NCBI GenBank assembly: GCA_038501195.1
Contig: JBBPUQ010000009.1
Location: 1,178,001 to 1,242,000, forward strand
Length of the DNA stretch: 64,000 bases
Direction: 5' to 3'
From: Nemania diffusa
Lineage: Eukaryota > Ascomycota > Sordariomycetes > Xylariales > Xylariaceae
Positions 1 through 12,593 of the stretch are shown here, piece after piece; positions within the stretch are counted from its first letter, which is position 1; every line of letters begins with the position of its first letter. The position numbers were made by a program, and so were the translations under genes. Under the pieces are notes generated by a model that ran no database searches, was not told where the DNA came from, and saw nothing but the letters and a program-made list of their open reading frames with translations.

Positions 1-789
1 GGTTTGTAAATTACAATGCGAACGCCGTGAAATAAGGGAGGACAAAGAAAATGACCAGAAAATCAAATCAAATCAAAATTCCAAAAGCAATCATTACCAC
101 GGTTACCATCCGGATATGTGACCTGAGGTTGCAAACTCCCTCTCGTAAGTCCGGTGAAAGAAAAAGGCGTTGGGGCAGGTTTTGTGACATGGGGGTTTGC
201 GGTGGCCTCAAAGTTTCAATACGGGTGTCCGATGGATACGAGACCAAGTGGTATTCGTCCGCCCGAGTAGGCACCCCTGTCGATGAGTCGGTACTGCCGG
301 GCGGGCTGGCCTGGCCTGGCCTGACCTGACCACTGAAGTCGACCATATGTACTCTCAGCGTGGTTGGTTCATAGCGGCTTACACATCTCACACAGCCTCA
401 GGCTCAGACGCCTAAGTTGCCTGAGTTGCACTGGCTATCATAAACGGAAGTGGGGTGGCCTGATCGTCGTCATCGTCATGATTTTCATTAGAGAAAGAGA
501 GAGAATGTGACAACATGTGTATGTAGTTTTTGTATTCATGTAGGTAGCATGAGCAGGCAGAGCTATTTGAAATGCATAGGCGTATGCCCGGAGATTTCTA
601 TGTATGTCGCCTTCAGAGAGGGAGGGTATCAATCGCGTTTATCCCGATTTCTGCGCCGATCCGTTTACGCCTCTCGTACATGCGCCAACCAACCAAGCAA
701 AAAAAGAGTCATCCCATCCTATCCAACCAGACCAGTCAAATGAGTAAATCCGCCCCAATAAGCAAAGTGAATAAAGCACAGTAAATTTT
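1..789. other. Intergenic, no supported gene
   Basis: Open frames here are short, overlap on both strands and lack recognisable domains or splice structure. A small tandem of CTGGCC/CTGACC units lies near 305-330. The right part is the 3' flank of the minus-strand gene that ends at 790. Confidence 0.6.
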
Positions 790-2964
790 CTACATCAGCC
801 CAGTGGGCGAGCTAAAGTCGCCGGCATAAGCATGCTCGGCTTCCCATTTCAGGAAGTCTCCTAGGTCGTGCCCGAGATTGTACCCCATCGGCACAACGTC
901 GAGGTCGTCGCCGTTGCTGCTGCGGATCACCCGCAGGTCTAGCATCGGGCTGGGCGGTAGGCTGTTGACGCTCTCGCGGTTCACTATGATTTCCGTCTGC
1001 TCGCCGTCTTGATGCCAGCTGCCATTCGCACTAACCGGTCGTCCATCTGATAAGTAATGCGACGACGCGTGCCTTTTCTCGTGTGTAAAATCAAGGCCTA
1101 GGTATAGACCCGAAGCGTGTGATTTGCGCTGCGCTTCTTGCCATGTGCGGTGTGGGCTGTATGGGTTATTGCTCTCGATCTCGCCGTAAGAGAGATCGGG
1201 GATCTCGTCTCCAGATAGTGTGCTTGTAGGACTTGATGCTTCATAGTCATTGGTGACGAGTTTTCCGGTGCTCTCGAAGTTCCAGGAGTCCCACCACTCT
1301 GTTATATCGGCAATCTCCTCCGCTTCTGCCTGGCGAATAGTGTCATCACTTTCCGTGAACAAATCACCAGCGCCGCCGAGAATTGCCATCTGAAATGCCG
1401 TCCAGTCGAGACCTTCATCGCCCCCTAGTTTCATATCTGGTAGCAGGTCGGATTTGGAAAGTCGAATGGCTCCATGCTGGATAGTAGGCGTAGTTAAAGA
1501 GTATGTTGATGATTTGAGGTACACATATTCGGAAGAGATAGAGTGTGTGAGAGACTCGTTGGATTCGTTGTTGAGGTAAAGGTCGTCACTTGTTTCGGGG
1601 ATGATTGGGAGCTCGGTCACGAGTTTACGAGATGATGATCGTACGTGCCTTGCCGACCCCACAGGAAACGTCTTGTTCTTATGAAACAGTGGTCGCGGTG
1701 CAAGAGGAAGCGGGGAAGGATTGCTTTTATACTTCCGTTGCACTACATCAGAAAATGAGGTCGCAGACTTTTCTTCTGCTGTTGTCTCCATATCAGCCTC
1801 GACACGCGCTGCTTCAATGCCTAAGTCAAGGTCGAAGGGCTCCATCGACATCTCAGCCACCTCATTCTCCAAAGCCTCTGCCATTTTATCCACTTGGAGC
1901 TTCGTTATCCTCTTCTGTCTATAGGCCTCGATCTGATCAGGTGTGAGGATCTCATCTGCTTCTATTCTGTGAAACAGTTTGCCCGTGAGCAATTCCGAAA
2001 CATTTTCTGTTAGCGTCCATCTTGGACCAGTCCTGGGCGCTTGTTTCGGCGCGGTGGGTTTCCTCGGTCTTATTGCCCTCGTCTGCTTGGCCGTCTTAGA
2101 CTTCTTCATCTTGGGCTTTGGTAGGAGATTGTTATCCTTAGGCGGGGTATTGGGAGAAGAGTCAAAAGTAGACGGTGCTTTGGCCTGAGGACTCTTCGGA
2201 GGTGTTTCCTTGGGAGGCGGGGTGGGTGGTGTAGGCTCGGGGACCTTCGACAAGGTGCTGCCGATAGCTTTAAAGGCGTCCTCGGTCTCTTGCATAAATT
2301 GTTGTACGTCGTCTGAGAGCGCCTGTGGTAACGGCCCCTCCGGCTTCCGTTCGTTTGTCCTTACTTCGTCATGTCTTTCTTCGGGGGACAAAGCTTGGGG
2401 TAGGTCTCCCTTACTTTTGGAATTGTTTGACAAATAAAAGCGGGACTTTGGTATATGGTGTGTGATAGTTTCATCAGGACCAACTGTGTTAATACAAGAT
2501 AGCAATAGCGTGTCTTCGCTGTCTCCCTTTGATGGTATCGAGTAAAGGGGTGATCTCCTCTTCCAACTCAGTAGGGGGCAATCGCACTCAACGTGGCGCT
2601 CGCATCTACACAATGAGCTTGATGAAGAACGTGGTGTCTCGCTCGGGAGCGGTGGTAGCGGTCTTAGGATATCGGAATGGGTGAGAGGGCTCGTGGCTAT
2701 GATTGGGGCCGGTGGTTGTTTTCTGCGATTATAAGATCGGCTCGCCGCATAGATCTTGCCACCAGCTCCTCCACCACCGCCGTCCTGTTCTGTCCACGAA
2801 ACAAGTAGAGCATCTTCTAACTCAGCGTTACTCAAATCCTCATCACTTGACCGCCGGTGGGGTATGAGCTTTCGAATGGTAAGACCTGATCTAGATAGCA
2901 TAATGGCGGCACGAAGAATGGGAGATGTAATCAAGCATGTAGATCTTGGGGAGAGGCATCGCAT
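790..2964 (-). CDS. Uncharacterised fungal protein, 724 aa, largely disordered
   Basis: This is a single open frame of 724 residues with an ATG at 2964; a second ATG 21 codons in is an alternative start. No catalytic domain is recognisable. The N-terminal third is Ser/Pro-rich with a glycine run and a short cysteine cluster (CRCERHVECDC). The middle holds a Pro-rich stretch followed by a very basic segment (PKMKKSKTAKQTRAIRPRKP) that could act as a nuclear localisation signal. A helical, acidic region follows. The C-terminus looks ordered: it contains WWDSWNFESTGKL and ends with VVPMGYNLGHDLGDFLKWEA. From memory that last motif recurs in Sordariomycete hypothetical proteins, but this was not checked. 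The long unbroken frame with fungal codon use supports a real gene. Function is unknown. Confidence 0.8.
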   Translation of the reverse strand: MRCLSPRSTCLITSPILRAAIMLSRSGLTIRKLIPHRRSSDEDLSNAELEDALLVSWTEQDGGGGGAGGKIYAASRSYNRRKQPPAPIIATSPLTHSDILRPLPPLPSETPRSSSSSLCRCERHVECDCPLLSWKRRSPLYSIPSKGDSEDTLLLSCINTVGPDETITHHIPKSRFYLSNNSKSKGDLPQALSPEERHDEVRTNERKPEGPLPQALSDDVQQFMQETEDAFKAIGSTLSKVPEPTPPTPPPKETPPKSPQAKAPSTFDSSPNTPPKDNNLLPKPKMKKSKTAKQTRAIRPRKPTAPKQAPRTGPRWTLTENVSELLTGKLFHRIEADEILTPDQIEAYRQKRITKLQVDKMAEALENEVAEMSMEPFDLDLGIEAARVEADMETTAEEKSATSFSDVVQRKYKSNPSPLPLAPRPLFHKNKTFPVGSARHVRSSSRKLVTELPIIPETSDDLYLNNESNESLTHSISSEYVYLKSSTYSLTTPTIQHGAIRLSKSDLLPDMKLGGDEGLDWTAFQMAILGGAGDLFTESDDTIRQAEAEEIADITEWWDSWNFESTGKLVTNDYEASSPTSTLSGDEIPDLSYGEIESNNPYSPHRTWQEAQRKSHASGLYLGLDFTHEKRHASSHYLSDGRPVSANGSWHQDGEQTEIIVNRESVNSLPPSPMLDLRVIRSSNGDDLDVVPMGYNLGHDLGDFLKWEAEHAYAGDFSSPTGLM

Positions 2965-5900
2965 ATAACGGCTCGAGTCTGGGGTATTACAAGGCTTTCT
3001 GTCTAGGCCGCCAGGAAGGACTAGATACTAGTAGGAAGCACCAGCAGGAGCAGGAGCAGGAGTAGCGGCAGGGGGGGCATGATATCTACATTCAAACTTA
3101 CATCCCGTTGCTCCGCCTGCCATGCTACACAGCACAGGACTGGAGCAGACGGGGCGTGACGTGACATGAAGTCTACAATCCCTAGCTCCTGGGCGAGATG
3201 TCGATGCCTAGCCCGGCTGAACCTAGACTCTACAGTCCCTACTACAGGGGGAGTCCTGGTGGGCGCGGGAAGACCAGGGGGCAGTCCGCCAAGCCTCTCA
3301 GACAAGGGTTTTTCCCTTTGTTCCCTTTGGGGAAGTGTACGCCAGGTAGTGTAAGTATCCTGTTATTTTTGTATCCTATTGGCGAATTTCTATTTGCGAA
3401 CCAACCCCAGCGTAGATCGTATCGAGATGCCTAGCGCAGTGTAGTGTACTTAGTGTAGGGGGGATACTCTACAGTACCAGAGTCGAAGGCAGGGCATGGC
3501 TCAGTTGACGTCAACTTCCCGATCACTTTCCTGGAATTGCTCCATCGACATGCCCGAGCAATGCGATGCGATGCGCTCCGCCATCGCAGCGAACTCCACG
3601 GGATGCGGAAATGGTGCGCGAAATGTTGGTAGGTAACAGGAAATGCGGCGTATGGCACACTCTACTGAAGCCTAGAGCCTAGAGGAAGTAGTTTCAAGGT
3701 AGAAAGAAACGACGAAGTCAAAACCAACATCAAACAGAGGTTGCGACTGAGATACCTACCTAAGGTTGTGTAAGTAGGCGGGCACCTAGGTAGTATTCTG
3801 CATGCACTAACTACTCTGTATGACAGTACAATACCTACTTACCTCCTACTTACTAGGTACCTATATAGGTTCTACCACTTGGTTTGCGCTTCCGTTTGAA
3901 TGCCGGCGTTTAACGGGGCGGCCGCACCACTTAGGTTTTGGCATTTAGATGTAGTGGTGTAGGAAGTAGATATTGTTCAGCAATTCCACAGCTGTCACCT
4001 GAGAGTGTTGAAGATCGACACCACTAGAGCCTGGGTCCGTTAGGTCGGAAAGGTGTGCATGTCGCTGCACACGTAAGATTCTCGACATGCTGTTATGCAC
4101 AGGCAGAGATACATAACTAATGACGTCGAAGACCTGGGGAGAAACGTACATATCACAAGCCAACCCCGTTGTACGCGTCTCTTGGGTAGTAATGACAAAT
4201 AGATGCTACAATGAAAGGCGCTGAAATATATATGCCGCTTTGTGTTTGCAAGTAGTAGGTATCAGCAGTACAGTATGCGCAGCGGTGCATATGAGTACAG
4301 CGCAAACGTAAAAGAGTCAACCAACGTGACAGCAGTTGATCTTTGATGGCTGGAGCGAAGGAACCGGAAAGAAGACCGAGCTAATGGAGGCCTAGAAGGC
4401 GAAACTTTCCAAATTGTCTAACCAACTGGACCAACGAGAGTGAGCATTAAAGGTCATTCCAGCCGGCCAAGGATCTCGCCGCCCCCGGGTCTGTGTGTAC
4501 AGTAGCAACATTCGGCGAGTCGGGTATCTTGACACCTATTCTTTCTCGAAGAGGTAGACAAATCATATGGATGGCGCATATGAGAAAGTGGGTTGTCGAC
4601 AGGGGGCTCACGTTGAAAGGATAGGTACAATACCATAACGGGCTCAATATATTGAAATAGTTGCAGTTAGTAGTAGGAACAGGTGCCAAGCATTCTGTAT
4701 GCACGGCATACTCCTGAGGGAGTGTGTGTGTGTGTGGGCAATGTGATGATGGATCGTTGATGATGAGTGGTGAAGAGTGAGTGATGAGGAGCAATAAGCT
4801 TGGAAGTACCAGGCTAAGGTACGTACATTGTAATAATCTAAGAATATTACAATAACCTGAGCTATATCTGCATGCACATGCGCCGCGGGCGCGGGCACAG
4901 GCACGGAGCACGGACAAGAGGTATTTTAGACAACTCCGACAGTGGATATTGGAATAATTCACAGGTTTAGTTGCATAAAATGAGGCGGATATGTAATTAA
5001 GAAATGGTTTAATTGCTGCTTAGGTGACATTTAGGTACAGATCGATATCTTCTCCACATCAAACTTACCAACTTGAAACCCCCAAATAGACTCGAACTTC
5101 TACAACAACGTAATATTTAATAAAATTCAGGTACATAGTTATTTATGACCTGTAATTGTTCTCTGTAATCGAGTCACTTATTCATAGGTATGGATCGATC
5201 GATTTCAAGGAGTTGCGTTCCCTTACGATTCTGCCCTCGCCACAATACCTCACAGCATACAGACTACTTAGGACAGAATAGGTATGTAGTCTGTCCCCGC
5301 CAGTTCCGAGATAAGACGGCATCAGACCATACCTATCTTGAGCTCCTTTGCTGTTGTAGGATGCGACACTGGCATATGTATGTACTGGAGATGGAGAAAC
5401 ACTGGGCCAGACTCCCCGCGTGACACAGGGCAATTCATCCTACTTGTTCTGTACATATGTACGCTGAATAAGGACTACGCAACGTTGTAGGAATCCTTCT
5501 TGCTAATACAGCTAACTACCTAGATAGGTAATCCTTATAACTCAGTAACTGACTAAGTAACTGATCTTAAGTACATTATATGGTAGGTACTGTACAACAC
5601 AAATCGGCTAGAAATAGCGCCAACGACAACGGTAACATGTCAATTATCCATTTTATGTAGACGCGCACGTACGACTTGACTGATAGTTAGGTATTCGACA
5701 TCCAATGAAGTTAGATGAACCGGCGTTTTTGCGTCACCGGTGGTAGGTGACGACGCAACATAAAGCCTTTATAGCTGGATGTGTAGGTATTAGATGGGGA
5801 TTACCTAGTCAAGAACTCTTGCCGATTGGAAGGGCAATCAGTGTTTATGCAAAGAAAGCCTACTTACGCATACATACTTACGTAGATACCTGTATGTATG

Positions 5901-8690
5901 TATAGTAGGTAGTTCACGAATATAGCGAGTTGGAAATAGGAAACGCCTAAGTAGGTACGCTAGCCACCACCATTATATGTACCGAATAATACCTACCTAT
6001 AGGTGGCCTGTAGTCTACGCTGTAGTCTAGGGTGCTCGCAGATCCAATCACCCCTGTGGCTGCTGCGGCATAGCCCATATCTGCCACAATATAGATGGCG
6101 TGATGTAGCGACCAACCATAGACGTAGGCGCAGACCCCACGACAATGTTGTGTAAGTGCGCCGCGCACGCAGGGACCCTCGAGAACCCGCATATCATCAC
6201 TCGGCAAGCTGCCTCTCAGCACCAATGCCTCACTTCGCCCCCTTTCTCACCAGTCATCCGTTGGTAGCCATGTTTGCTGGAGAATCATCAGCGCGCTCGC
6301 TTACCATTCATTCTGTTTTTAAGTGCGCTAAAGGAACTAAACTCTGACTAACAGAAGTTCGCGGCTAATAATGCGACAGTTCATCATTTTTTTATAATTT
6401 ATTTCCGTTTTCTTTCCAGCCATCGCGGTTTGATCGTGCGGATACACTACAAGCGTGTCGCATGCGCACCGCATCGGGTGCTGGTTGTGGCTTGTTGGCT
6501 TGCTGGACCTGCAGTTGGCAGTCTTGGCTTCTAATTAAGGCTTGCATACATACATACAGACATACAGACAAGTAGGTATAATCTCCTAGGCCGGGGGGTT
6601 AAGAGCAGGAGGTCTTCCTCACACCTTGCGGGTGCGCGGGTGCAGGTCACCGAAACACCATCGGCTCCATCTGCTGCGTCAAGTTCACGAAGACTTCTTC
6701 TTTTCTACCCCTACCTTCCCTTCCTCGCCTAAACCGGCCGGAAACCTAAAAACAGGAACCAGAGTGGATCTTATCTATCCCAAGATCCCGCGCGTTGCTC
6801 GTAAGGCCCAGAGAGATCCGCCCCTCTCTCCCGAGAAAAAGGAAAGCCATGTGTATCTCCTCGTGGTTTTGCGAATCCTCTTCTTTCTATTTTCTACCTA
6901 CAGCCGAGAATCGCCTGTTTGGAAACGCGATGGCCGAGAATAATCGTGGGATCTGCCCCGGGGTTTAATCTCGCCTTCTCTAATCGGCATCTGTAATGGC
7001 CAACCCTGCCTCACTGACAAGTTCCGAGCTTCGGTCCCTGCCGAGAGCTCTGACAGCTGTGATACATATATTCCCTGTATATCTGTAGGTAGGATTGAAG
7101 AAGCTCAATCTGCCTGCCAGTAATGGCAGCAATGGTGAATGGTGGGTGGTACGAAAGACCAGTTGAACCACCCATAACCTACTTACTCACTTACCTAGCT
7201 GAGCTACAGTTCTGACCGGTGCAAACGGGCAGAGAGAGTCGCAGTGTGTGTCCCGATATTGCTACGCTACAGCTCTGCTCGCCCGGGGTAGTACTACTGT
7301 GCCACCGTAGCTGAAGTCGGGTCTACTGCACACCTCGTTACCGAATGCGCACGCAGGTACCTGAAACAGATGGGAGATTTGGGAAGAGGACGAGGTGACA
7401 TCGCGCGCCAGTGTGGCTACATTCCCAAGCACACTTCACACGCCGTCCGAACCGCCTGCTTGGTCTAGGTTAGAGTGCGCGAGGCAGATACCGTTGGCAC
7501 CACATGTTCCCAATAGGCACACTCAGTCAGTTGGGAGTGCCTCCCCCCAAAGACATCCTACGCAAGCACCTACGTCGCCATATCATGCATTCACTTGAGA
7601 CTACTTAGTAATGACGAGACTGTACACGTCGTGAAATGTAACCCATATCAGATCAATGACACTACACCACCCTAGAGTCTACTCCCCTCTCGTCGTCGCA
7701 AGCAGAGGGTATACTTAGTGAGGTTGTTTGATATCACCACGGGTTCGTCGCAACGTGTGACAGACATGTGCGCCTTACAGAGTAGTCCAAAGCGAGGAGC
7801 CTCAATCCTCCCACTAAGTAAGAAGATGCTCATAACGATAATGATGATGGCACTGTATTAGAACAGCGCGCTTGTCTCGAAATCTAGACTCAGACGCCGC
7901 GTATGCCCGCCACCAAATTATCTGACAAGGCACAAGGCGGATAATCCTTCGAACTGTTCTGCGCTCCCCTTCCCCTCCCCCTCCCCGCTTCCCCCCTGTA
8001 TACAGACAGGTATGTACCTAATTCCCAGAGCCTTGCGGCGTGGAATCCCAGTCTCGCAGGCGATTCTAGCAACGCCTCCCGATTCAGGACTTTACCCCCG
8101 GCGTGGACAAAAAAAAAGCTGGACTTGCTGCGTCTCAGATCTGGTGGTGGGTGGTGCTCGCACTCGTCTTCCCCGTCTCGCGCGGTGCCCTCCACCCAGA
8201 GCGAATCAGGGTGGTCAGCCGCTGAATGACAGCTCGGCGCGAGGCTCCGGCCCATCGCGCACTCGGCATTGGCTGCGCGATCCAGCTTTCGCAGTGGTGG
8301 TGGTGGCGCTGGGCCGTGCTCGCGGTCGTGGGCTCTCCTCCAGCCATTTCTCGGGCGCCGAGGGAGTGGAATGAATTTGGCGATCCTCGTCGCCAATGGT
8401 TTAGTCTGCGCGGCGGGAATCCCTTCTCGATCGAGGGTGGTCATATGACCCCGCGCCGCTCCGCCCCTTCGTCCCCCAAACTCGTTGATACCGAAAGTGT
8501 CCCATTCCGCCCCCGTCTGCCTACGTGTTAGGCTCACGCTCACAGCTGGTTGGAGTAAGTAAGATAGGGGGCCGATGGAAAGGCAAGATGCGACATAGGA
8601 GAATTCCGAGAGCGGGTTATTAACATGGGCCAGTGTGTTGGCGCAGGGGGGGGTAATGAATGTATCCTCGATCTACACCAGACTGACGCA
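2965..8690. other. Gene-poor intergenic tract of 5.7 kb
   Basis: No frame here combines an ATG, reasonable length, domain content and splice signals. The tract is rich in TAGGTA/TACCTA tetranucleotide patches (about 3750-3860, 5510-5590, 5870-6010). It also holds a CAGGAG run near 3040-3065, a short GT repeat near 4722-4736 and a CATA/CAGA run near 6545-6570. A GC-rich block at roughly 7900-8540 gives long frames on both strands, but they have no ATG in the best frame and no recognisable motif. Confidence 0.55.
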
Positions 8691-8960
8691 TCACAGTATC
8701 TCGTTCTCCGTCCTCATCTGCCGCGGCGTCGCCGTCCTGGAGAAGGTCGCGGCGGCATGCTGCGGCACGTACGGGGCTGCGCGGCGCCCTTGACCCTCGA
8801 CGTAACTGGGTCCACCGCCGGCCGCAGTAGCAGCGGGCGAGGTCCGTTCGGCGCCGGCGCGTCGACGCCTTTGCAGGAGACGTGCGAGCCGAGATTGCAT
8901 ACCGCTGAAGCAACTTATTCTAGGCTCTACTTCGGGTTGGGCGGTTGGAGCGCGGTACAT
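8691..8960 (-). CDS. Small basic protein, 89 aa, unknown function
   Basis: The ORF has an ATG at 8960 and encodes 89 residues. It sits in a GC-rich island. Upstream on the same strand, about 200 bases are CT- then CA-rich, end in GACAAT just before the ATG, and look like a typical fungal 5' leader. The middle is Arg-rich (RLARLLQRRRRAG). The C-terminal 30 residues look structured: YVPQHAAATFSRTATPRQ followed by MRTENEIL. From memory, small Pezizomycotina proteins with similar YVPxHAAxxF...M(R/K)xxN tails exist; this is unverified. No signal peptide or membrane segment is seen. Overlapping frames on both strands are similar in length, so the case rests on the leader and the plausible C-terminus. 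Confidence 0.45.
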   Translation of the reverse strand: MYRAPTAQPEVEPRISCFSGMQSRLARLLQRRRRAGAERTSPAATAAGGGPSYVEGQGRRAAPYVPQHAAATFSRTATPRQMRTENEIL

Positions 8961-11331
8961 ATTGTCTGTCGGAATTGGTTTGGCTAAAGGTGATTACTAT
9001 GAGAGGTCGCTAGATTTAGGTAATCGTCGGGCGGCAGGGACGATTAAGGTATCTGTGAGTATGTGTTGGTGAGGATGAAGTAGTCTGTAGCTTGAAGCGA
9101 CGACAGAGGTGAGGTTGGGTGTACCGTTGAATCTTTTGGAACTGATGGGAGAAGGGGATGTGATAGTGATATGAAACAAAAGGGAAAGCTTGTGCTGTCT
9201 CAGTTTCTAAGAATCACCGAGGGAGAACAATGAATAAGAGTAAGATGGAATGATCTTAATGCCTATCGTATAGTTGATTGTCACAAATCAGTAGGTGCGG
9301 GAGGATGAAGTCTCCTATATACTCTCGAATAAAGTCATCAAGACAAAGATCTGGGTGGGCGGGCAAATTCAGCTGGAAGCGACTTGTCCACTGCGAGAGC
9401 CCGAACGAGATTCCTAGTCTGCTTTGAGTCTAGGAAAGGGATGTCAAGAATGGAGTTGAACGGCATCCATAAGTGATAGCCTTGCCCTCGCGGGGTACAA
9501 GATCACAGACAGATGGCGCCTCTATCCTTTAGTACCGTTACCACACTACGCACTACCTTCTCTAATCGGCTGTTGTCTGGGCATTCCGAATGGCCCGGTT
9601 GCACGCCACACAGCGAATATCTCCCCAGGAATGAGACGATCGGGGACGTCGAGGTTTGAGAGCGAGACAAAATTAGTCAGTTAGGGCGGACTGTGTAACC
9701 TGCGATCTACATTCTACGGAAACCCACATAATGCATAATGTGGATGGCTTGGAAGGAAAGCTACGAGTAGCAATGACGAGTCAAAAGCGCGTGATTTTTC
9801 TTCAAGGGGTCAGCCACACAGAGGCCTGGATCAAAGTAATCAAGGAAGCCATCGCGAGAGCCGCTTACGCATGGTTACCGTGTGGCTTGTGTAGTGTATC
9901 ATCCAGATCTTCGTTAACAGCTGTAAGTGGTGGAATCGATGCAAGTTCTTCACACACCACAGAGTTGGCCTTGAATTAGGTGAATTCTGTCCTTGTTTTT
10001 CTCTATGTCTAGTCCCCTTTCTGGATAGCACCAGAAGCAAAACTTCGCAACAAGACTCTAATCCAGCCACGAGAGAGAAGGTTATATAACGCGAGGAACA
10101 GGAGGGGGGAGATGGAGGGTCGGAGTGGAGCGGAAGTGTCCCAATTGCACACACAAGACGGACCCGTGACCGCCATGGTAAGCGCACTTGTCCGGGGCTA
10201 GGCTGAGATAAGCCAAACTCGATTGTAAAAGCTCGAGTGTGAGAGGACAGAGCAAGCGAAGAGATATCTACTAAGTATAGCTACGAGGCGCTGTGCACTG
10301 GCCGCTTTGTCATCGAGCTGATGTTATACCACGTGCCTACCAACTTCCTATATCGTGGGGAACGCGAGGCGGCGGCGCTCAGCGTAGCCGGCTAGGCCGG
10401 GTATCGATCCAGGTAGCGTAGCTAGTTGGTACTCCGCTTGCTTGATTTCAACTATTTCATAGGGTCGAAGAGGAATCGATACTAGGTCAATCCATGTATT
10501 TGTCCAGGTTTTGCCACAAGACTAGAGGAGTAGGATAGATCCGGTGAAATGACATGCATCTGGTGACATTGATATTGTAGCAATAATGATGAGCAAGGTG
10601 AAGACAGGCGAATACTTCGTACATTGCCAGCAAGGATTGCAAAAGCATCAAGATAGCCGCCGATGTGGCGTGTCCTATGGCGTGTAGATCTATCAATAAT
10701 TGAGATGTAGACCGTAGTACACTTTATCACTGGTGGAACACCACTTAATTGCCTCAGACGTCCCTCTCCCGTTGACTCCCGGTTGATGTATCACAGGAAC
10801 GTTCTTGGCTCCATAGTCCGCAATATGGGAAGATCGTGCTCTTTTCGCTATGACATACAATAGCAGCACATAGACGGAGGAGAACGAAAAGACGGCGCCG
10901 ATATCGAGGCCCGAGTCGCTGGCCGTGAGACAACCGTGGCGCTATCAGATAAACTCAGTAGCCCCATCTGGTGTTCAGCTAGATGAGCCACCACGAGATA
11001 ATTAAAGGCTAAGAGAATTACCGCCGAATCTTAAAAATAACCTTTAGAAGACGTAGTATTGTAGGTCGCCGTCCTAACTAGAATGGTCTCACAAGTAAGC
11101 TTATGAGATCTATATTGCCCGAGCTGGAGCGATCAGCTAATAGGTATTGGGAATACTCTCGTACGGACAGTAAATACTAGTGAGATAGAAAGACGTGATG
11201 AATATTCTCGCACGATATATATAGGTTTTATACCAGGCCCGTAAAGTGTTATCTGCCCTAGTCCTAGCGCGCTTGATGTATCTCACGAACTAATTGCGAG
11301 GGTAGCGAGAGGCAAATAAAGTGACTTTAGC
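8961..11331. other. Intergenic; leader of the small ORF, otherwise empty
   Basis: About 8961-9180 is the presumed 5' leader of the minus-strand ORF at 8691-8960. The rest holds only short overlapping frames with no domain or splice support. The right end is the 3' flank of rad1. Confidence 0.55.
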
Positions 11332-12363
11332 TCAATCCTCTCCCTCACTCTCAGATTCTGACTCCTCATCCTCTTGTGTAATGTATGGAACGAACCGAAA
11401 ATCAAGAAAGCTAACCAGCCCATCCTCGACCTCTACCATGAATTGGAGGCTCAGAACACCCTGTCCATCTCCACGGAAGCTAACCTTGCTCGCTATGCGC
11501 ATTGCTTCACTTGCAGACTTAATGAGGTCAAACTTGAAGCTTTGGACCCAGGGTTCCCGCACCGAAAAAGTCTCGAGAAGATCACGGCCGTTGGAGAAGT
11601 CAACACTGGCGCTACCAACAGCTCCACCGCTCGCTAGTTTTAGGTAAGGCGCATTTGGTAAGGCAGAGACGGTAATTCTAGCTGGTGACATAGGGGCTAG
11701 TTCCGATAGACTGTCCAGAAGCCATCGAGCTTGCATGATTATCTTGAAAGTAAGATCGTCGCGGTCGAAAGGGATGTCGTCGGGAGATTCAGGTGTATAC
11801 GTTACAATATTACACTGGGTTTTCACATCGGATTCCTCTAGAATAACGCTAAGCGGTGACCCCTCCTCCGCGTAGACTAGACAACAAGTACCAGGCATGC
11901 CGAGAGTCTGGTGGCTAAAGGCATCTGGGCGATAATTGCGAAGATTGCTACGATATGAGTCTGCCTCAGTCTTGGCTGCCCTGGCTGCGGCATCTGTGGC
12001 ACCAAAGATCTGTAGAGCTTCTAGTAAGGCGGAGAAATTCATCTGGAACCGTGGCGTTGTGTTCGCGCTCTCTAGCCAGTTGAGGGTATATGTCGTAAAA
12101 AGAGATTTGTCAAGAAATGCCACACCTATGATAGCCTGTCAGTACCTTCAATCCTGAAGGTAGGTCTTGCCTCGGGATTGACGCTTACCCTGCATAACGC
12201 GAGAGTGGTCAGCTGCGAACCGGATGCCATCATGCGTAAGTTGGACATCGACCTTGGGCGAGAAGCTGATACATTTCAACAGCTGATAAATTCGCTTAGT
12301 TGAACTCGCAACGGCTCGAAACAGAGGTTGTCGTGGCGAGACAGAATCAACAGGGGGCGCCAT
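11332..12363 (-). CDS. rad1: DNA damage checkpoint clamp subunit Rad1 (9-1-1 complex)
   Basis: Rad1 is the PCNA-like subunit that joins Rad9 and Hus1 in the ring-shaped 9-1-1 clamp. The clamp is loaded at damaged DNA to activate the ATR/Mec1 kinase. Two exons were rebuilt: 12363-12189 and 12125-11332, with a 63-nt intron at 12126-12188 (donor GTAAGC, acceptor ATAG). Phases fit and give 322 residues, a normal family length. Family features are visible: an N-terminal FRAVASSTKRIYQLLKCISF segment, QLTHDGIRFAADHSRVMQG spanning the splice junction, then VAFLDKSLFTTYTL. The next stretch resembles the interdomain part (FQMNFSALLEALQIFG). The C-terminus has the second PCNA-like fold ending in SFLDFRFVPYI and an acidic SESESEGED tail. 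It lies tail-to-head with the OST5 gene on the same strand. Confidence 0.93.
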
Positions 12364-12593
12364 GATGAACCAACGTCAATGTCAACTAGGTGATGGTGAC
12401 GTGGGATGTACCGGGGATTCGAAAAATTCGACGACAATTAATCAAAGTGGTGCTTGATCACTCGCAAAGAAAACACAGCCGGGGCCGTAGTAGGTAGTCA
12501 ACGCTTATGCACGCCTCAATTCATCTATGGTACACGGGGACGTTCTTCTCCTCGGTCCACCAACGGCTCTTTTGGGGTATCTTTCTTGCTTTT

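Noticed and set aside
7890..8543. 217-residue minus-strand frame and overlapping plus-strand frames
   Set aside because: The longest frame opens on GTG, not ATG. Composition is typical of random GC-rich DNA, all frames are equally open and no domain or splice signal is present.
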